Shown one piece after another: positions 1-10,211 of a stretch of DNA of 64,000 nucleotides. The stretch is from assembly GCA_965153455.1 (NCBI GenBank), contig OZ234504.1, positions 7,254,001 through 7,318,000 on the forward strand, read 5' to 3'. Origin of the DNA: Sphagnum compactum. Taxonomy: Eukaryota; Bryophyta; Sphagnopsida; Sphagnales. How positions within the stretch are numbered: position 1 is the stretch's first letter; every line of letters begins with the position of its first letter. A model generated the notes under the pieces. The model had not been told where the DNA came from. It did no database searches and was given only the letters and a program-made list of their open reading frames with translations. The position numbers and the translations under genes are program-made.

Positions 1-375
1 TGGAACCTTCAATTTTGTGGTGTCTTTGTTGAATAAACAAAATTTAACATAACATGGTCAACAATACCTTAACATGAAATGCATTTCATATTGTGAAAGT
101 TGACAATCCTTTTTACTGTTGAATGACTGTAGCCCAAGGATGTCCAAGGTGCTTTCTTAAAACTTAGTTGCAATTTGAAATCAAATACATGGAATTATGT
201 TTGCATATGGGTGACTTGATAATGAAAGATGATGCTAACAATTAACACTTATAAAAGAAATCAAATTATGTGCATGGAAATAATTTGGTGACCTTTTTTA
301 TTTTGATGTTTATGGTGCTCACATGGCTCTATAGATTCATGTGATGGTGTTTCATATTCAGGTTTAGGGTTTAAT

Positions 376-690
376 TGATGTGTATGAACTTCATGAAATT
401 CTATAATTCTGGTTTAGGTGTCCTTGGTGTGATTCTTCAATGCTCCAACCCCTAAGATACTATAAACTCAAGTGTAAATGTTTATCTGTGGGTATGAATG
501 TATGAAGAATATGGTGGTAGTGTTCATTGATGTGTATGATCCTCTTGAAACTCTACAAGCACATTTTGAACATTTTTCTGATGTTATTTTTCAATGTTCC
601 AACCCCTAGGGTATTGTAGATTCTAATGGTGGGTAAATTTGATGTGTATGAACCTCTTGAAGCCTTAGAAACACGTTTGATGGTCCTTTC
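376..690. repeat. Imperfect direct repeat, about three copies
   Basis: The phrase GATGTGTATGAACCTCTTGAA and close variants recurs near 376, 529 and 640, each time followed by an AAAC/TTCTA-like stretch. The first two copies are also followed by a CAATG(C/T)TCCAACCCCTA block (near 440 and 593). Spacing is about 153 then 111 bp, so the units are partly deleted. No function is apparent. Confidence 0.6.
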
Positions 691-3600
691 AAAGCTTTTG
701 AAGTTCTTGCATAATATGGTGTTGGTGTTAGATCTCTAAATTTTGCTTCAAACTTGTTAAAACATGAAAATGTAAAGGTTGTTTGCAATTGAATTGATAT
801 TAGATACAACTTGACTATAGTTAGGCATTGATTAATTTTAATTCAAGATTTGTCCCAATACATAACACTAAGTTGGTGTGAGATTACATGCATTCCATGT
901 TAATGAACATCCTTGTTGTAATGCAAATTCATGTTTAAAATGTCAATATCCTTTTCATATATTGTTAAGGTATTATTCATGAATGATTTTTTGATTTTTT
1001 GTTGAAATATTTATAGCTTATAATTTTGGTTTATCTTCATTGCTTAATTTATAGAAATCTTTTTATTACCTTTTTGACCAAGAACATCATCAATGTTAAC
1101 ATTGTGTTTGAAACTCAAACTAGATAATCAAGGTTTCAATGTCAAGTCCTTACCATCGATAATCATGTTGTAAAAGATATAATAACAAACCATCATGTTA
1201 GGTAGAAAAGAGGATATGTAAGTCATTTAAAAACCCAATCAAAAAACCTTTTCTTTAAAAATTCAACTCTATTGTTCATTACATAGCACCTCAAGTATGG
1301 TATGGTTCACATTTTCAATGTGTTTGTGAGAAATCATCAACCAAGATACAAAGGGTACAACCTTTGTCCCAAGAATGAAAGGCTAAATTTTTTTATCACC
1401 TTGAATATTTGATCAAAACAAATCATTGTTGATAGTTTTATGGTACAAGCCCAAAATTCATAAGATGTGAATCTCAATTAGTAAGCTAGGCATACCCACA
1501 AAAAAATCACTATTGTTATTCTATAGCACCATGGAGAAATGGTAAACCATGCTAGTTTTTCAAGTTAGCCATCACTTCTACCAACTCCTTTCCCTTTGGT
1601 CACCTCACTTGATTTTTGAAAGTTGTATTCATTGCATAAATTAACTTTCAAACAACCAAATGAACAATGGATTTGCTAATGGCAAATAGTTCATTGCATT
1701 GAAAATATTATGCTCCATGATCAAGCTTGTAAAAAGAGCATGCACTTCAAATTCCTATAAATATTTGACAACTATAATGTGTGTCTTTGTTTTTCCATTG
1801 GATGTTTTAACTCTAATCAATTGAAAAATAATTTTTTTACTAACCCTAAAATGTCCAATCTATCTCCAACCATTGCATTTAATAATTAGAAAATAAAAAT
1901 ATCACATTGTATACCTTGCTTTAACCAATCCTTAATATCCTTGTCAAACAACAAATAAAAAATGCAAGACATTCCTTATTTTCTATATCAATGAAGAATC
2001 AAAGAGTTCAATAGGTCGTTTGGGACACAACTTTGCCTTTTTGGAGTTTGAAATTAAAAAAATGCATTCAATTCAATATCAAAACACAAAATCAACACTC
2101 ATGGGCTTGTAAAAGAATTTGCATGAAATGGCTTAATAACATTACTTTTAGTGGCTTCACCACAAAAAAAATCTTTAAATGGCATGCAACAACAACAAAT
2201 ATTACAAATGTTATGTGACAACTACATAAAGAACTATAAAATAAATCTAAAAACTTGAGAAAAATGTGAAACATGAACAAAATTGACTTACCATAGAAAG
2301 TGAAAAAATATAACACAAAGGTCAAACACATAAAATGAAATAATGAACGAATAGACTAATATTTCAAACTTGTAAAACAAAAGAAACACTTCTAATGGAA
2401 AGAAAATAATTGCTTAAATATTGTGGGAGCAAAAGTGAAAAAAAATCAAAGTTAAATGAAACAAGATGCATTAAAAAAAACAGACAAAAAACTATGAATT
2501 GAAATTTGTTGCTTGACTAATGGAATTGAAGGAACACCAATGTAAGGGCCCCAATAGCAAAGAAAACTTCAAGAAATAACAATAAGTAAATTGCTTTAGA
2601 ATCTTATTTCACAAAACCCCACCCTCCCCCCCGCCCCAAGATAAAAAAATTCAAATTGTAGTTAGAATTGCAATTGTTGACACACACAACAAAAAAAGAA
2701 TTATTGTTACATTGGAAAAACATTGGAAATGAGGAGAGAATGCAAATGTTATAGGAATCACAATAACTTACCTTGCAACTTATAACACTATTGACATGCC
2801 CATTTGCATCACAATATATCCTCCCTTTTCTTTCGCGTAACCACGTCCTCAACATATTTTTCCTTCCAAAACCTAGTTTTTTGGATTTTATTTGAATTTT
2901 CAACGACAAAAATCACTTAAAAATCAATATCTCTCACACTGAATCCAAATCTTACCAAATAAATTCCATTAAATCTTCCTCATCAAGATATTTCCAACAA
3001 CACCAAGGCACATTCCAATTCCTCTGAAATCTTCAGCTATGATTTAATTTAATTTTCAGTGAAAAAATCATTCAATATTCAAGAACTTTTGCACCACAAG
3101 TCCAAATGCCATGAAACCAAAGCCGATGCACCCCTCCTCCATGAGAGCTTTCCAAAGAGACCAAGAATGCGATTTGAAACAACCTAGTTCGGTGGATCTC
3201 ATAAGTACAAACAAAACAAAACAAACAGACGACCTTCCTTCATAGATAGATGGCAAGAAAGGTAAATAGGTGTTTTGTTAGGTTTGCTTTCCTTCAATGA
3301 CATCAAAGCAAAGAAGGTAAGTAAGTCTATTAGGGTCAAAGGTAGGTGGCCTTATGAATGGTGGCAGGTAGTTCACAATGTTACTAAAAACCTTAAGCTT
3401 TAACCACTAACTATAGAAACCCTAATTTTCTAATGACAACTAACTTATTTGTTATCCTACTTGTATGTGCAAACATGTTTTGAAAGCATTTAAGTGATTT
3501 ATTTCCACACTTATCCACAAATTTGAATATATCTTAAATGAATTTTTTTTTAAAAATCATATCGCATGTGGAGGGCATGTTATAACACAATATATATTTC

Positions 3601-3904
3601 ACATCAAGCTTCACATTGGAAAAATGGAAAGCCTCTCACTCTAATTTTTGCATCAATTGTTATGTTATTCAATGCCCAAGAATGAAAACTGGGTTTACAT
3701 TCAATTTTCACCTAAAACACCTTTATTTTGGTAATTTCAACATCAATATTCATCAATTATTGAATTTCAAAAAAAACCTTTGACTATGTTTTTTTAAAAA
3801 TAATTCCCAAACTACATGTTATTAAATCAATCTTTGTTTTTTTTGGGTTGTCAAGTAGGTTATAAAAAATATTTGGATAATAATTATTGATTATGCATAA
3901 AGGC

Positions 3905-3932
3905 AGGTTATCAAATAACTGGTTGATAACCT
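3905..3932. repeat. Short inverted repeat (10-bp arms)
   Basis: AGGTTATCAA at 3905-3914 is matched by its reverse complement TTGATAACCT at 3923-3932 with an 8-base loop. Related GATAACC words recur to about 4080, so this may be the remnant of a small inverted-repeat transposon (MITE). Confidence 0.5.
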
Positions 3933-4089
3933 ACCTAGATGATATTCAACTCATCCAAGTAGATTACTAGATTTTTAAAAAATCAATACCATGTAGTTAT
4001 CAATTTAACTGATAATTTAAAAAAAAGAACCAATTGGTAGGCTATTATTGATAACCAAGTTGATAGTTGGGCTGATAACCGGGGCCGAA

Positions 4090-4755
4090 ACTCAATAACC
4101 TCCCAAGCCAGTCTACACCTTTGAGGCTTTACCCTACATGTAACATTTTCAAAAGTACATAAAATTCTCAACCCTCATGAAGTTTTCTTCTACATGTATA
4201 ATTTTCGATTACATAGAATTCTCAAGAGCTAACCCTCATGAGGTTTTACCCTACACATATAATTCTTGAGTACATAGAATTTCTCAAGAGTTAACCCTCA
4301 TGAGGCTTTACCCTACACGCATAATTCTTGAGTACATAAAATTCTTAAGAACTAACCCTCGTGAGGCTTTACCTTACACAAATAATTCTTGAATACATAC
4401 AATTCTCAAGAGCTAACCCTCATGAAGCTTTACCCTACACACATAATTCTTAAGTACATAAAATTCTTAAAAGCTAGCCCTTGTGAGGCTTTACCCTACA
4501 CAAATAATTCTTGAATACATATAATTCTCAAGAGCTAACCCTCATGAAGCTTTACCCTACACACATAATTCTTGAGTGCATAGAATTCTCAAGAGTTAAC
4601 CCTCATGAGGCTTTACCCTACATGTATAATTCTCAAATAAGCTAACCCTCATGAAGCTTTACTCTACATGCATAATTCTCGGGTACATAGAATTCTCTAG
4701 AGCTAAGCCTAGGCTTTACCCTACACATATAATTCTCAAGAGCCACCCCTTATGG
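4090..4755. repeat. 61-bp tandem repeat array upstream of the seven-transmembrane gene
   Basis: About ten to eleven copies of a unit containing CTAACCCTCATGAGG, CTTTACCCTACAC and ATAATTCTTGAGTACATA. The CTAACCC word starts at 4229, 4291, 4352, 4413, 4474, 4535, 4596, 4642 and 4703, giving a period of 61 with one 62-bp step and one 46-bp step (an internal deletion). Alternate copies share private variants (for example near 4378-4498 and 4499-4620), so part of the array is a 122-bp dimer. It stops about 100 bp before the GC-richer promoter and leader of the next gene. Confidence 0.9.
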
Positions 4756-4859
4756 GGTCCTCATTTCACCCAAAAGAAAGAGAGAGAGAAAACACATGAG
4801 ACACATACCTAAAAAGGACAAATGCATTGAAAGTTTGCACCAAAACCCCATAAGCACAC

Positions 4860-5765
4860 AATGAACGGACAAAGTGACCTGATCTCCGTCGACCTGATCT
4901 TCTCGTCCGGCGACCTAACGTCGCTCGCTCGCTCGCTCGCTCGCTTCGTCACAGCTCCACACACGAAGAAAGCGAGACGGAAAGAAAGTCAAGCGCAGGA
5001 AGCAGGATTGCAGTTGCCGTAGTCGGCCCCCTCTCGCGGACAATAGCTTTTTCGCTCACGAAATTTGATTCCAAAATCTTTGTACAAGATTGAGCTCTTG
5101 CTCAATCCTTCCTCCTTTTTTCCTTTCTTCAAGAAGAGTTTCTTCATTCCCAATTTGTAGCTCTGACCGTTGTCGGAATTTTAACGTTTCCGAAAACGAT
5201 CGCCTCGAGCTTCTGTGGGAGGTGGAAACTGGAGATCGAGCAAGAAGGGCGGGCGCTCGGGAAAGAACACGCGAACAAACGAACGGCAGTGAAGCGAGCT
5301 TCGTCAGATTCTTCGTTTTTAGGGTTTGAATGCCATTTGGTTAAGGTAGGTTTTTGGCGGTGGGGAAATTCCGAAGATGATGTTGTTGCATGGTTGTATG
5401 TTCAGTATGTGTAGAAGAAGATGATACAGTTAGCTTTTTACGGGAGACGGGAAGCCGTGGAACGAGGAAGAGCAGCGGCACTTTATAGAAATCTTACGGG
5501 AGCAAACTTGCAATTTGAGGAATTGGTTGGTATTGTGAGATGTTGTATTCTCGCTGCAGAAGAAGATAAGAGAGAGCGACAAAGATAGGAAGAGATTGAC
5601 GGAGAGATAGGTACTATATACCAGAGGCAGCGCGAGGACGAACGGAACCGTATTGAAACGTTTGTCCAGATGCTTAGGGTTAGTGGCATGGAGACGAGGA
5701 GGTAAAAGGAGAAGACAGATGCGACAAGGGAGCGCTAATATGTGGAGAAGAGTGGAGGGTGGGTA
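4860..5765 (+). promoter_or_regulatory. Probable promoter and 5' leader of the seven-transmembrane gene
   Basis: Base composition shifts from AT-rich repeat to GC-richer DNA at about 4880. A (CGCT)n microsatellite lies at 4921-4945. A good donor word (TTAAG then GTAGGT) occurs near 5344, and acceptor-like CTGCAG (5554-5559) and GACAG (5714-5718) occur downstream, so a leader intron is plausible but unproven. The frame open at 5090-5329 shows no family resemblance and is most likely untranslated leader. Several upstream ATGs are present; the last, at 5740, forms a short upstream ORF listed separately. Confidence 0.5.
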
Positions 5766-5766
5766 A
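5740..5766 (+). promoter_or_regulatory. Upstream ORF overlapping the main start codon (TAATG)
   Basis: ATG at 5740 opens an eight-codon frame (MWRRVEGG) that stops with TAA at 5764-5766. The last A of that stop is the first base of the main ATG at 5766. This stop-start overlap is visible directly. Such arrangements in eukaryotic leaders can couple translation of the main frame to reinitiation. Whether the transcript includes this segment depends on the unverified leader intron. Confidence 0.5.
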
Positions 5767-7010
5767 TGCCCCTGACGGCTTCAGCCGTGGATGTGTTGGG
5801 CATAGCCACACTGGTGCTGGTCATCGTGCTGTTGCCCTTAGGGTTAGGGTGCGTGTGGTACGTGCTCTACTTCCAGGCACGCATACAGAAGGAGCGTCCT
5901 CGTGCCCCCCTGCTACATTTCAATGCGCTATGGATAGTCCGTGTCATCCTCATCTTGCTGGCCATGCTTTGGAGCATGGGGGAGCTTCTGCGGCTGCCAT
6001 TGATGCGACACAGGCACTGGCTGATGCATTCCTTCAGCTTCCAGTGGCAAGCCAACATGTGCCGTCTCTACATAATCTCTTCTCTTGGCTTCCTGGAACC
6101 TTGCTTCTTCCTGACAGCACTCTTCCTGGTGCATGGATCCCTTCACAAGACACCATTTACTCCCAGGAAAGCTTGGAATGGCAAAGTGGTGGCTATCATT
6201 CTCAGCTGCTGTTTGCCTGTATTCCTCCTGCAACTTTTCTTTGTTGTCATTAGCCCTAGTTTTGAGTTCAAAGGGGGTTACAGCGTACAGAAGGAGGGTT
6301 ACAACCATCGGCTGCCAAACTACTTCACCATGACTTTTGATTTGGTTATGATGGACAACCAGACTGTTGCAGTGTGTCAATACCCTCTCTTAAGCATTCT
6401 AGTACTTGCAGTATTTGGTGTGATCTACAGTGTATACTTTCTATTTCTGGGGTGGCGGATGGCTGGAGTTGTGATCAATCGATACCTGCGACGTCGCATC
6501 TATGGGCTCCTTGCTGCCTTGCTATTTTTTCTGCCACTGCATGTGCTATTTCTTGGCATGACTTTGCTCTCAAAACCGACACACTTGGTGTTTGAGTTAC
6601 TGGCCTTCCTGGGTTTCCTCACGGTTCTGCTCTGCACCACAGTGGGGGAGTGGATTCTCATCATCCGCCCTATAGCTGATGCATTGGCTGTGTGCAGTGT
6701 CTTTGTGAGCTCTCATCATTTAGGGCAGGAGATGGAGTCTACTGGTGGTGGGAGGTCTTTGTCCATCTCTTTTCCTGCATTTGTCAGTGATGATGACCAG
6801 GTTGCATTGGTGCAGCATGGACAAATAAATGGAACTGATTTGAATAGCAATCTTGAGTTTGTCACAGTGGTGAACCCCTTCATGCCTGTGGATCACAGGG
6901 ATAGCTTTTCAGACCAGAATGAGGTACCCTTCCCCAGTCCAGATTCCCCTGAACTTCCAGGAAAGCCTTTACTTTCTGATACTCAAAAAGCATTTATCCC
7001 TTTCTTGTAG
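5766..7010 (+). CDS. Seven-transmembrane plant protein of unknown function
   Basis: A single uninterrupted frame of 414 residues from ATG 5766. The frame is open a little further upstream, but only a GTG lies there, so 5766 is the first usable start. Seven hydrophobic stretches are visible at about residues 12-36, 54-77, 98-122, 139-163, 207-230, 243-266 and 273-297. They are separated by basic cytoplasmic-type loops (QARIQKERPRAP, RYLRRRIYG) and followed by a polar, Ser/Asp/Pro-rich tail of about 115 residues. The pattern resembles uncharacterised plant seven-helix membrane proteins with a short N-terminus. I see no GPCR signature, transporter motif or catalytic site, so no substrate is proposed. 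There is no intron in the coding region. The tail might be a cytosolic interaction or phosphorylation region (inference). Confidence 0.85.
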   Translation: MPLTASAVDVLGIATLVLVIVLLPLGLGCVWYVLYFQARIQKERPRAPLLHFNALWIVRVILILLAMLWSMGELLRLPLMRHRHWLMHSFSFQWQANMCRLYIISSLGFLEPCFFLTALFLVHGSLHKTPFTPRKAWNGKVVAIILSCCLPVFLLQLFFVVISPSFEFKGGYSVQKEGYNHRLPNYFTMTFDLVMMDNQTVAVCQYPLLSILVLAVFGVIYSVYFLFLGWRMAGVVINRYLRRRIYGLLAALLFFLPLHVLFLGMTLLSKPTHLVFELLAFLGFLTVLLCTTVGEWILIIRPIADALAVCSVFVSSHHLGQEMESTGGGRSLSISFPAFVSDDDQVALVQHGQINGTDLNSNLEFVTVVNPFMPVDHRDSFSDQNEVPFPSPDSPELPGKPLLSDTQKAFIPFL

Positions 7011-8160
7011 AAAACTGCTGTGTGTTGTTAACTTGTAGAAGTTCTGCATATGGAGGCCTCACTTGCTGGGCCTGTGTGTGCCTTTTGGAGATGTAGTGTA
7101 TATACTTGCAGTTGCCTTTTGAAGCTTCACTAAGGAGATGGCCAATCCTGGAACCTTCTGTAGAGTTTTTCTCCCACGAGGTACACGACCTATAGCAATC
7201 AACTTGGTTCCAATCTGGTGCACTCCAATCAATCAAAATTTGGGAGCCAGTGAGAAGCTTTTGGCTTTGTGGTTGTTGAATTGCTGTAAGCAATGCTGTT
7301 CCAATTGCACCTCAAGAAACAAGCTATGTTTCAGGGTTTCCCTTTTGTTATTGAATTGCTGTAAGCAACACTGCTCCAGTTGACCTAAAGAAACAAGCTA
7401 TGTTTCAGGGTTCACAAGGGAAGCTCTGGGCAAACTCCCTTGTCCTGTTCAACTCTTCAATGTAGTACCACTTGTTTTTGAAACACTGTTGTTAGAAACT
7501 GCTTGACTTCAGAAAGGAAGCAGTAACCAAGTCACCTCTGGAAGTATGAATTGAACGTAAAAGCACTGACTCATTGTCTTTTGATTCAGTTAAACCCATG
7601 ATGCTGAGTGAGTCTAAATACCTTCTTCCAATGTCCAAATTTGGAGATTGGAATGTTACTCAGATTTAGCGCTTGGAAACAATGATATTGTGTTACAAGA
7701 TGGTTGTTTCAGTGGGATGTGTCTTCCCCCTATTGAACATGAAACTTTTGCTTATACTTTCTAATGTGGGCATTGTTAAAAATCAGTTGATTTCTATTTG
7801 TTGAGAATTATAACTTCTGTTTATCAACTACGGTTGGGCAAGGACAGAAGTAAACTATTTCATTTCTCTGTTGCAAGCCATGCAGGGTGTATCTTAGTTA
7901 TATTTCATTCCATGCTTTAATCATGATACTGGATTTTACACATTTCTAAGCTAGTTCTCTTGAAGCCTTGATCATTGTCAAGAGACATCCTGCAAATCTT
8001 GTTGAGCCATGCATCATTGTAATCAAATGTAACTCTTTTTTCCTTCTTTTAAAAAGTTCGAGAGAAAAGAAAACAGTAGGGTTGCCAAGGGATATGGAAA
8101 CTTGGCTTCCAAAAAGGGCAAAAAAAAAGAAAAGACAAAAAAAGACAAAAAAATATGAGG
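7011..8160 (+). other. 3' untranslated and intergenic region
   Basis: This is the probable 3' UTR of the seven-transmembrane gene followed by intergenic DNA. It contains a duplicated 74-bp segment (listed separately) and ends in an A/G-rich low-complexity stretch at about 8100-8155. Short frames within it show no protein resemblance. Confidence 0.5.
7268..7410 (+). repeat. 74-bp tandem duplication in the probable 3' UTR
   Basis: TTGAATTGCTGTAAGCAA occurs twice, with its TTGCTGTAAG core starting at 7281 and 7355. Each copy is followed by a matching AAGAAACAAGCTATGTTTCAG block, so two roughly 74-bp units lie in tandem with a few substitutions. Confidence 0.8.
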
Positions 8161-8168
8161 GTTAGGTT

Positions 8169-8184
8169 AAACCCTAAAACCCTA
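8169..8184 (+). promoter_or_regulatory. Telo-box-like promoter element
   Basis: AAACCCTAA at 8169-8177 overlaps a second AAACCCTA at 8177-8184, about 450 bp upstream of the next start codon. Telo-boxes of this form are established elements in promoters of plant housekeeping and translation-related genes. That it acts on the downstream gene is inferred only from position. Confidence 0.4.
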
Positions 8185-8630
8185 CCTTACTTACCATTCA
8201 AGTGCAAGTTATTATTTTCAATAGCTTGGCCATGCCATAGCAGTAAGACTTCGGTTACGTGGCAGAATCCAGAGCTAGGCAGCTTGCACTGCTGCAACGT
8301 GGATGCCAGCGCATCTGCCAGCTGTCAGTTTTGTTTTTGCATTGCTTGCCTCACCATGCTTGCTCGCTTGTTTGTTTGGTGCGTTTGTAGACTACCCTCT
8401 CCTCCCCAGGTACCATCTGTTGCGAAATTCTCGTTGTACTAGGGTTCTGCAATCTGAGCTTCAGAAGGTTATTTTTCTTGTCCGAGTTTTTGCTGATCGT
8501 GTCTTCAGTTCTGTAGTAGCTCTTTTGCTTCATCTTCACCTGATAATCTCCAGGGGTTTTTTTTTCTTTTTTCAGGTTTTTTCCACAACGAGATTTCCAT
8601 CGAACAGCTCAAGGTTGTGTCATAATAATA

Positions 8631-9780
8631 ATGTCAGGGGCGACGTTGGCGACAGGGCCTAGGGTACCAAAGGTAGACAAGTCTGAACAACATGGGAAGA
8701 AATTCGAGGAAAGGGCAGGAGATGTAGCAGGGCTTGGAGGAGTGATGGGTTCATTGAGAGTCATAGAGCTTCAGCTGGTGGCTTTCATTGTGGTGTTTTC
8801 AGCAAGTGGATTGGTGCCAGTTCTAGACTTGGTTTTCCCTATCTTCATCACAGTCTATTGCTTCCTTCTCTCCTACTTCGTGTTCCCAAACTACGGCAAC
8901 CCTGATGCTCTCCAATTGTTCAAAGGAAGTAGGGCTTTCCAATTCTACGTCATAATAGGGACTGTGATAGGCTTGTTTTTACCTCTGGCTTATGTCTTGG
9001 GGGGTTTTGCGAGAGGCGACCAAGAAGCAGTGAGAGCAACCACGCCGCATCTGTTTCTTCTTTCCTTCCAGGTTCTGAGTGAGAACATCATCAGAGGCTT
9101 GAATATCTTTTCACTGCCAGTCAGAGCATTGCTGCCCATTCTCTACAACATGAGGCGTCTCTTTACCCTCGTCAACTGGGTTGGTGCCACTTTCTTCGGC
9201 AATAAATTGTCCCCGGACATTCCATACCAGGTATCCAATTACAATCTCTCTCACTTCCACAAGCATCAGCAATCTCTAAATTCAAACCATCACATCACCT
9301 TTCCGATTTTGAATGCATGTATCTCTTGATTGCTTGTGATCTCAAGCTTATGGATAGGGAACTTTTTTTGAGGGTTTTCTTTTGTGAGACTGTTTGCTCT
9401 TTGATCCCACAGTTCTTACTGTCATAAAATGGCCATGTATTATTAGTGCTGGCCAAAAACTCTTTCTTTCTACTTTGAAGATTCTGTTTTTCGTTGTTGT
9501 TGTTTTTGAAGGTATCTTGCATTTGTTACACTTTTGTCTCTGGTTATGTGAAATGCAGGACCAATTGTGGATTTGGTTTGGGAGAGGACTGGCAGCCATG
9601 AATGCTATCTACTATTCTCTCAATCTGTTTGGCTTCCTCATTCCCTTTTTTTTGCCACGGGCCTTTGAGCAATATTTTCACGACAGAGATCAGTATTTGA
9701 GAGAACATCCTCCTAAGGACAAAAAACACCCCAAACCGCTTCCTACACCTGCCTCTCCTGCTGCCAAAAAGGCCGAGTGA
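8631..9780 (+). CDS. Two-exon plant membrane protein of unknown function (possibly DUF7733-like)
   Basis: Exon 1 is 8631-9230 (200 codons) and exon 2 is 9559-9780, joined in phase 0 across a 328-bp GT...AG intron (donor CCAG|GTATCC, acceptor AATGCAG|GACC). The product has 273 residues. The N-terminus (1-40) is polar. Hydrophobic segments lie at about 44-63, 66-85, 104-124, 140-156 and 218-234, followed by a Lys/Pro-rich, charged C-terminal tail (EHPPKDKKHPKPLP), which suggests a multi-pass membrane protein with a cytosolic tail. The RVIELQLVAFIVVFSASG segment recalls small uncharacterised plant membrane proteins; the DUF7733 assignment is from memory and tentative. A frame running past the donor (to 9329) is intron read-through. 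An AATAAA at 10102 could be its polyadenylation signal. Confidence 0.85.
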
Positions 9781-10101
9781 GTTTTTGTTTCTTCATTCGG
9801 TGGATAGTGCTCAACAACTTGACAGGATTTTGACTACTTTCTGGATCCATGAGCGGATTGTATCTAGCATCACAGTGTCAGTTATCAAAGCTATCAGTAC
9901 TTTGGTTGAAACCTATGTTCCAGGTGAATGGCATCTAAAGCATATCACATTTGCCAAATGCTGGTGATATACTTAATGCTTCAAATCCAGGTGCTTGGAA
10001 AATATAGATTTCCAGTATCTAAGTATGAGACATTGCGGTCATGTTGTAATGTTTGTGAATCTGACTCTCTAACTTGGTATCATCTGTGACTGTTGTACAG
10101 T

Positions 10102-10107
10102 AATAAA
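10102..10107 (+). terminator. Candidate polyadenylation signal
   Basis: AATAAA lies 322 bp after the stop codon of the two-exon membrane protein gene, in T-rich surroundings (TTGTTTGTAAG follows). This is reasonable for a plant near-upstream element. The actual cleavage site cannot be told from sequence. Confidence 0.4.
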
Positions 10108-10211
10108 CAGGCTATTTCCAGTATATGAAATTGTTTGTAAGTAAAGTTTTGCCCAAATACTTAGTTCAGTCCTTGTATGGGTTTTCATCTTTCTTGGATA
10201 GGGGAGACCCT

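Larger units (their letters stand above)
1..4080. other. AT-rich intergenic region without a recognisable gene
   Basis: Open frames here are all short (about 100 codons or less), AT-driven and unlike any family I recognise. The stretch holds an imperfect repeat near 376-690 and a short hairpin near 3905-3932, listed separately. The A/T homopolymers and lack of splice-flanked coding blocks are typical of plant intergenic DNA. It may contain very old transposon debris that I cannot classify. Confidence 0.6.

Noticed and set aside
5867-6380. Long frames on the other strand and in other frames inside the seven-transmembrane gene
   Set aside because: They are shadows of the hydrophobic coding frame; they have no family resemblance and no independent start or splice context.
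8303-8662. A 119-codon plus-strand frame before the two-exon membrane protein gene
   Set aside because: It overlaps the leader and start of the real gene in a different frame, and its Phe/Leu-rich translation comes from T-rich sequence.
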